NCBI GenBank assembly: GCA_016293265.1
Contig: JAEDEN010000004.1
Coordinates: 1-46,256 of the forward strand
Length of the DNA stretch: 46,256 nucleotides
From: Oscillospiraceae bacterium
GTDB taxonomy: Bacteria > Bacillota > Clostridia > Oscillospirales > Oscillospiraceae
Direction: 5' to 3'
Each line of letters begins with the position of its first letter. The first letter of the stretch is position 1. The notes beneath the pieces are model-generated. The model made no database searches. It had not been told where the DNA came from and was given only the letters and a program-made list of their open reading frames with translations. Made by a program: the position numbers and the translations under genes. This document shows positions 42,033-46,256 of this stretch, in pieces.

Positions 42033-42908
42033 GTGGTTGACAACGTTCCGCTATCGTCCACGGTAAGTTCGAACCGCTTGTTGCTTCCTTCTGTGGATGA
42101 CCACATAGTAACCTCCTACGAGGGTCTGGAGGGCTCCAAGGTGGACATTTCCGGCGGAGAAATCACCATCGTTTCCTCCGACGACGGCGTCAACGCGGCC
42201 GGCGGTGCCGACAGCAGCGGCTTCGGCGGACGTGGAGGCGAAAACGCCCATTTCCTCTCCGACTCCGGCTACGGCATCACCATCTCCGGCGGCTCCCTGA
42301 ATGTCACCTCTTCCGGGGATGGTCTGGACGCCAACGGCAGCATCACCATGACGGGGGGTACCGTTCCGGTAAGCAGCACAGGCAGCGGTGACGGTGCCTT
42401 AGATTACGACGGCACCTTTTCTCTGGAAGGAGGTATCCTGTTGGCCGCTTGCGCCAGCAACATGGCCCAGGCACCTACTTCTCCCGCACAGTACACGGTA
42501 TCCGTCCGCTTTGATTCCACTCTGCCCGCTGGGACCTATGTCCAATTTGCCGGCGAAGACCAGGAATTCGTGTTCCGGCTGCCCTCCCCCACCAACCATG
42601 TGGTGTTCAGTTCCCCGGAGCTGAATAGCGAAACCACCTATGCGATCTCCTACGGAGGGGCGTATAGTGGTGAAAGCACTGGGGTCCTGTGCTCCGGCGG
42701 AGCCTACAGCGGCGGCACCCTTCTGACAGAGCTGACCATCTCGGATTACCTGACCACCTACGGACAGGTCGGAATGGGTGGCTCCAAGGGCGGCAGCATG
42801 ATCGGTGACTCCGGCCGACGCGGCAGATTTGGCCGCAACGGCTGGACTGGCCAGGACGGAATGATAGGGAAGCACGGCGGTCAAACCGGCCGGGAGGATA
42901 CCTCTTAA
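42033..42908 (+). pseudogene. Truncated carbohydrate-binding beta-helix protein (Cthe_2159/DUF4353-like)
   Basis: The 291-codon frame matches, from about residue 28, the repetitive beta-helix pattern of Cthe_2159-like carbohydrate-binding proteins: YEGLEGSKVDISGGEITI, SSDDGVNAAGG, YGITISGGSLNVTSSGDGLDANGSITMTGGT, GDGALDYDGTF. The C-terminus is Gly/Arg-rich. The signal peptide and N-terminal third expected for this secreted family are missing, the first 27 codons look unrelated, and there is no ribosome site at the GTG. It is best read as the 3' end of a gene cut by rearrangement. Confidence 0.65.
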
Positions 42909-43374
42909 AATACCATTGGATCTGCCAAATAAGGGCTGACTCCATAAAACACATCGTTTCGGGCCGTCCCCTTTGCTGTCGGCGAACTGAAAAGCGGAAA
43001 TAGACCGGCAATTTCCGTGGCCAAACCGATGGCGCCGGTGTAATTGGATAAGCCGCCCGTATCGGCATCAAAAAGGCTACGACCGTGACCATAGCCGCTT
43101 CTGTTATGCAGGTGTGCAGATATTCCCGAATTCTTAAAACAATCGGACCCCGTCCTCAGCGGCAAGGACGGGGTCAATTCTATTGGAAAGGCATCTACAA
43201 CAAGAGGCTGAGGATATCTCCGCACTGGATACAATGCTTCTTCCTGAAAGATGGAAGCGGAGAGAGCTTCCCTGCCAACAGGTGCCGGGTGTAGTCATCC
43301 CCGGAGCATCCGGAATGACAAGGACAGCGTCTCAGGAGCGCTTTCCGGAATGATTCGGCGGAACTCCGCCGCAG
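42909..43374. other. Gene-free, apparently decayed region
   Basis: No frame here has a ribosome site or recognisable domain. The only clear structure is a hairpin (GACCCCGTCCT 43146-43156 with AGGACGGGGTC 43165-43175) lacking a proper T-tract. It is probably debris of the same rearrangement that truncated the beta-helix gene. Confidence 0.5.
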
Positions 43375-43409
43375 AAAAAGAGAGGCGGAGCCTCCGTCTC
43401 TCTTTTTTC
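43375..43409 (-). terminator. Intrinsic terminator after DtxR-family gene
   Basis: GAGAGACGGA (43403-43394) pairs with TCCGCCTCTC (43390-43381; one G-U), then TTTTTCT on the minus strand; T6 on the other side too. The stem reaches the stop codon. Confidence 0.82.
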
Positions 43410-43782
43410 ATGCTGATCCGTTTTTTTCTACAAAGGCGCTGATGCAGCGGAAGGTCTCTTCACTGAGATCGTGCTCGACCTTGCAGGCGTCCGCCGCCGC
43501 CTGTTTCTCGGATACGCCGAGAAGCGCAAACAGCTTCGTGATGGTTTTATGCCGGCCATAGACACGCTTAGCAATCTCCAAACCGCTTTCGTTAAGGGTG
43601 ATGGAACCGTCGGCTGCCATGGAGATATATCCGTTCTCGCGCAGCTTTTTCATGGCGATGCTGACGCTGGGTTTTGAATAGCCCAGTTCGTTTACGATAT
43701 CAATGGACCGGACATGGCCCCTTCTTTCGCGCAGGATCAGAATGGATTCCAGATAGTCCTCGGCAGACTCATGGATCACCAT
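43408..43782 (-). CDS. DtxR/MntR-family metal-dependent regulator
   Basis: 124-residue metalloregulator of the short, MntR-like type: winged helix (AEDYLESILILRERRGHVRSIDIVNELGYSKPSVSIAMKKL) plus dimerisation domain, no SH3 domain. By alignment from memory to B. subtilis MntR (D8, E11, H77, E99, E102, H103) the equivalents are D9, E12, H78, C100, E103, H104. The cysteine is where DtxR has C102, so metal preference may differ from classic manganese sensors. RBS AAGGAG before the ATG. Own promoter and terminator; lies downstream of the DUF1576 gene. Confidence 0.9.
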   Translation of the reverse strand: MVIHESAEDYLESILILRERRGHVRSIDIVNELGYSKPSVSIAMKKLRENGYISMAADGSITLNESGLEIAKRVYGRHKTITKLFALLGVSEKQAAADACKVEHDLSEETFRCISAFVEKNGSA

Positions 43783-43815
43783 AGCGATGGACTCCTTCCT
43801 TTTTCGTGTTTTGTT

Positions 43816-43844
43816 ATCATACCAAAATCACGCTTCCTTTGCAA
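43816..43844 (-). promoter_or_regulatory. Promoter of DtxR-family gene
   Basis: TTGCAA (43844-43839), 17-base spacer, TATGAT (43821-43816), close to the DUF1576 stop codon. Confidence 0.78.
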
Positions 43845-43859
43845 GGCCTTTCCCGCTTC

Positions 43860-45314
43860 TCAGTGAACCTCGCAGTCCGCCGGCTGGTCGTCCTCCATCA
43901 AAGAGTCCTGGTCGTAAACGGAATGGTGGGGCTGCGGAGGCGGCATATGGTCCTTGGTGTGCTCATGATCATCGCTTCCGTGATGGGTACGCCAGGTAGA
44001 GGTATCAATGGGCTCGCTCTCTTCAAACAGGTCGAAGTAATCCTCGTCCCGCAGCTTGGGACGGCGGTGCTTGCCGATGGCGGTGATGGTGGGATAGAGG
44101 ACGATCGCAATCAGGCCGCCGGAGAAACCGTTATTATAGAGGTTGAGCCCCGCCACAGGGCCGCCGGTCTGCAAAACCAGGGCGGAATGGATGAATCCGG
44201 CCAGGATCCCATACAACGGGCCAAAATGGCCGGCGATGGGGGCCAGGGTGGTGCCGAAAAGGCCCGCAAGCTGCAGCGAAGGATAATCGGGAGAATAGTG
44301 CATCCCGTATGCGCCGATGGCAACGCCCAGCATCACGGGCACAATGTTGAAAAGGTGCTTGCCAAAGGCGGAAAAGCCCATGATGGTGAAAATGCCGCCG
44401 ATGGTGGGGCCGTTGAGATCGCCGCCCACCAGCAAAATATAGGCGGTCCCCACAAGGCCGTTGACGCCGATATTCACCAGCACAGGCCCGGCCCCGAACA
44501 TACGCAGGTAATCGCTGGGAGCACGGCCGGTGGTGGAAAGAAGGCGGCGGTAGCCAGCCCAGACGGCCCAGGGGGGAATCCCGGTGGCGAAAAAGCCGAT
44601 ATAGATGAACACCAGGCAAAGGATACCGATCACAGCGGCAAAGCGGCCGTTATACCCCTCTGCCCAGTAGAGTACGGAATCAGGCTTATCTCCAAAGGCT
44701 GTGAGGATGGGAACGATCATCATGGCCAGAATGCCGCAGGCAAACCCCATATTATAGAGATTCATACCGTTTTGGATCTTGTAGGTATACCCGGAAAGGG
44801 AGGGCAGCAAAAAGCCCACCAGAATGCCCACGATGACTCCCAGAGGGATGCTGGCATGAATACTGCCCAGGGCCATATAGCTTACCAACGGCGCAAGAGA
44901 GGTGGCCAGAAGGGCAACGGAGGCGTACTTGGCAAAGGGCTCCCGCTGAAAGCGGGCATAGAGCCACGTCCCCAGGATAATGGGCCATATATTAAGGAAG
45001 TTCTTTCCGAACAGGGAAAATCCCGCCATCAGTCCCATTTCCACAATGGTAAAGCCGTTGAATGGGTCACCGGAATATTTAATGAGGCAGACAGAGATGA
45101 TGGTAACGATTCCGGCATTGATAAAGGCCGCTCCGGGACCGGCGATATAGATGTAGTCCGTGATCAAAAGGTCCTGCATGGTAATAATCCGGTACAGGCC
45201 CATAGGAATCCGGGCCGGATCATCCAGAATGACGCCCAGGACCATCAGCCCCACGGAAAGCGCCAGCGTCGCCGGGAAAATCTTCTCATAGCGTTTGTGC
45301 ACGTTATGCAACAT
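43860..45314 (-). CDS. DUF1576 polytopic membrane protein with internal duplication and His-rich tail
   Basis: 484-residue protein of unknown function with about ten to twelve membrane segments. Two halves repeat the same motifs: GPGAAFINAG (59-68), GFSLFGKNFLNIWPIILG (98-115), NLYNMGFACG (185-194) against GAGPVLVNIG (274-283), GFSAFGKHLFNIVPVMLG (313-330), NLYNNGFSGG (391-400). Such duplication is typical of transporters. The cytoplasmic tail (about 415-484) is rich in His, Asp and Glu and could bind metal. RBS GAGGTGG. Own promoter; the DtxR-family gene lies 77 bases downstream. Confidence 0.87.
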   Translation of the reverse strand: MLHNVHKRYEKIFPATLALSVGLMVLGVILDDPARIPMGLYRIITMQDLLITDYIYIAGPGAAFINAGIVTIISVCLIKYSGDPFNGFTIVEMGLMAGFSLFGKNFLNIWPIILGTWLYARFQREPFAKYASVALLATSLAPLVSYMALGSIHASIPLGVIVGILVGFLLPSLSGYTYKIQNGMNLYNMGFACGILAMMIVPILTAFGDKPDSVLYWAEGYNGRFAAVIGILCLVFIYIGFFATGIPPWAVWAGYRRLLSTTGRAPSDYLRMFGAGPVLVNIGVNGLVGTAYILLVGGDLNGPTIGGIFTIMGFSAFGKHLFNIVPVMLGVAIGAYGMHYSPDYPSLQLAGLFGTTLAPIAGHFGPLYGILAGFIHSALVLQTGGPVAGLNLYNNGFSGGLIAIVLYPTITAIGKHRRPKLRDEDYFDLFEESEPIDTSTWRTHHGSDDHEHTKDHMPPPQPHHSVYDQDSLMEDDQPADCEVH

Positions 45315-45348
45315 TCCACCACCTCGTTAATATTTTCTCAATATTATA

Positions 45349-45377
45349 ATTATATCGTATCATAGCCCTTCAGGCAA
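45349..45377 (-). promoter_or_regulatory. Promoter of DUF1576 gene
   Basis: TTGCCT (45377-45372), 17-base spacer, TATAAT (45354-45349); a second TATAAT-like box follows in the AT-rich leader. Confidence 0.8.
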
Positions 45378-45481
45378 TCTTTTTTCTTTTCAGGATTCTC
45401 CTGTTTTTTCCGGAATTCCCTATTCCACACTCCGCACGCTTTAAGCAGCCTGATATTTTTTCAGAAAAGCAAAATTTATGG

Positions 45482-45510
45482 TTGACAATCGTCCACTTCC
45501 CTGCTATACT
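45482..45510 (+). promoter_or_regulatory. Promoter of tRNA-Ala
   Basis: TTGACA (45482-45487), 17-base spacer, TATACT (45505-45510). Confidence 0.9.
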
Positions 45511-45537
45511 CCTATATGTTCCGATTCGGAGCAACCT

Positions 45538-45612
<75 letters not shown>

Positions 45613-45613
<1 letters not shown>

Positions 45614-45649
45614 AAAAGACCTGAAATCGAAAGATTTCAGGTCTTTTTT
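45613..45649 (+). terminator. Intrinsic terminator directly after tRNA-Ala
   Basis: AAAAGACCTGAAATC and GATTTCAGGTCTTTT arms (15 bp) around GAAA, then T-rich end; symmetric A and T tracts. Confidence 0.92.
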
Positions 45650-45692
45650 CGTCTGAAATCTGCCATATTCGTCTAATATGTCCACGTATTGA

Positions 45693-45718
45693 AGGGTTCC
45701 GCGGAACCCTGCTTTTTT
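45693..45718 (+). terminator. Second plus-strand terminator between tRNA-Ala and integrase
   Basis: AGGGTTCC (45693-45700) pairs with GGAACCCT (45703-45710), then GCTTTTTT. Confidence 0.75.
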
Positions 45719-45792
45719 GACGGAACTTTTCGTACCGGAGTTATACCGGAATCGCCTTGTCATTCTATGGACTGGCTGTACGAAATGTCACA

Positions 45793-46256
45793 TCAACCCA
45801 CATTGGGGAACTTCAGCACCTTGCAAACAGGAGGCGGATTTTCCGGTCCGCTGTGGCCTGTTGGAAAGGCTTTGCTGAACCGGTCAATAGCATCCTGCCG
45901 GATGGATTCCTGTACGTGGAGGTAGTGCTGCGTCATGCTCACATCGGCATGTCCAACGATACTCTGGATGGTAGCCAAGTCCACACCCAGCGCCTGCATC
46001 TGGCTGACATAGGTGTGTCTGCAGCTGTGAGGCGTCAGGAGAGGGACCTCGGGAATGCCCTCCAATGCTTTCTTGAATTGGTCACGGAAGTAAGTTGGAT
46101 TACATGGGCTGTCTTTCTTTCGGACTTCCCATATGAACTTCTTATCCGTGTTTCTCAGCTCAATTGCGCAGTAGCGCAGGCTTTCCGGTACAGGGATGCT
46201 TCGGTAACTGTCGCGGGACTTGGGCGTACCTACAACACCGGTGCCCTTGTACATGT
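45793..46256 (-). CDS. Tyrosine-family site-specific integrase (5' end outside window)
   Basis: C-terminal 153 or more residues of a phage-integrase-type recombinase; the frame is open to the right edge. Catalytic motifs: TPHSCRHTYVSQM (HxxR), IQSIVGHADVSMTQHYLHV (GH and the nucleophilic Tyr). Upstream visible part includes GTPKSRDSYRSIPVP, the beta-hairpin that usually carries the conserved Lys. The gene reads toward tRNA-Ala, the layout of integrative elements inserted at a tRNA 3' end. Function would be integration and excision of an element lying to the right. Confidence 0.88.
   Translation of the reverse strand, partial: MYKGTGVVGTPKSRDSYRSIPVPESLRYCAIELRNTDKKFIWEVRKKDSPCNPTYFRDQFKKALEGIPEVPLLTPHSCRHTYVSQMQALGVDLATIQSIVGHADVSMTQHYLHVQESIRQDAIDRFSKAFPTGHSGPENPPPVCKVLKFPNVG

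Noticed and set aside
42024..42110. 28-codon minus-strand frame preceded by AGGAGG
   Set aside because: The AGGAGG is the complement of codons of the beta-helix protein, so it is probably chance; no terminator or conservation is visible.
42905..43234. 109-codon minus-strand frame in the decayed region
   Set aside because: No ribosome site, no recognisable domain, and it overlaps competing frames of similar length.

Overview
The window is a GC-rich (roughly 58 percent by eye), gene-dense stretch of a Gram-positive anaerobe of the Clostridia, most likely an Oscillospiraceae-type gut bacterium. This rests on the gene set (Rex, DtxR-type regulator, RqcH plus Mini-RNase III, UPF0210/UPF0237 pair, double-domain acyl-CoA dehydratase activase, fused selenium-type xanthine dehydrogenase, spore-coat-like small proteins), on AGGAGG ribosome sites, and on short GC hairpin plus T-tract terminators. 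The genus is inference. Most genes are on the minus strand.

Layout. 1-1301: infC-rpmI-rplT operon (minus) with a consensus promoter, a leader containing a terminator, and an ATT start codon for infC. 1400-6828: a tiny Asn/Gln-rich protein, a radical SAM protein overlapping an aminotransferase, a Cys/Thr-rich small protein, a MATE exporter and a cytidylate-kinase-like protein. 6905-13982: molybdenum hydroxylase island, with a three-subunit xanthine-dehydrogenase-type enzyme (xdhA-xdhB-xdhC order), a MocA-type cofactor cytidylyltransferase, and a single-chain Fe-S/Mo enzyme. 14003-19733: thiamine diphosphokinase, an FMN reductase-like protein, and an acyl-CoA dehydratase/activase pair. 19804-20930: queH and a decayed nuclease-like gene. 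21007-26044: amino-acid block with UPF0210, a structured RNA, an ACT protein, aspartate kinase, homoserine dehydrogenase and PheB-like ACT protein. 26133-36328: a long co-directional run (ddl, murF, ABC-F, ydcF, flavodoxin, prfA, a TsaC-CoaE fusion, M18 aminopeptidase). 36455-41710: membrane-anchored XRE regulator, rqcH-mrnC, a 45-residue Cys/Gly protein, an SLH-domain protein and rex. 41772-43409: tRNA-Arg(CCG) followed by a decayed region with a truncated beta-helix protein. 43408-45377: DtxR/MntR-type regulator and a DUF1576 membrane protein. 45482-46256: tRNA-Ala(GGC) and the end of a tyrosine integrase reading toward it, i.e. the probable left edge of an integrated element.

Points most worth following up: the compact folded RNA between the ACT gene and the UPF0210 gene (about 22476-22640), with a gap-free three-way junction and mutually exclusive helices; the internally duplicated DUF1576 protein with a His/acidic tail next to a DtxR-family regulator carrying Cys at one metal-ligand position; the TsaC-CoaE fusion; the split dehydratase/activase; and a nuclease remnant with an in-frame TGA. 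No CRISPR array and no insertion sequence were seen.
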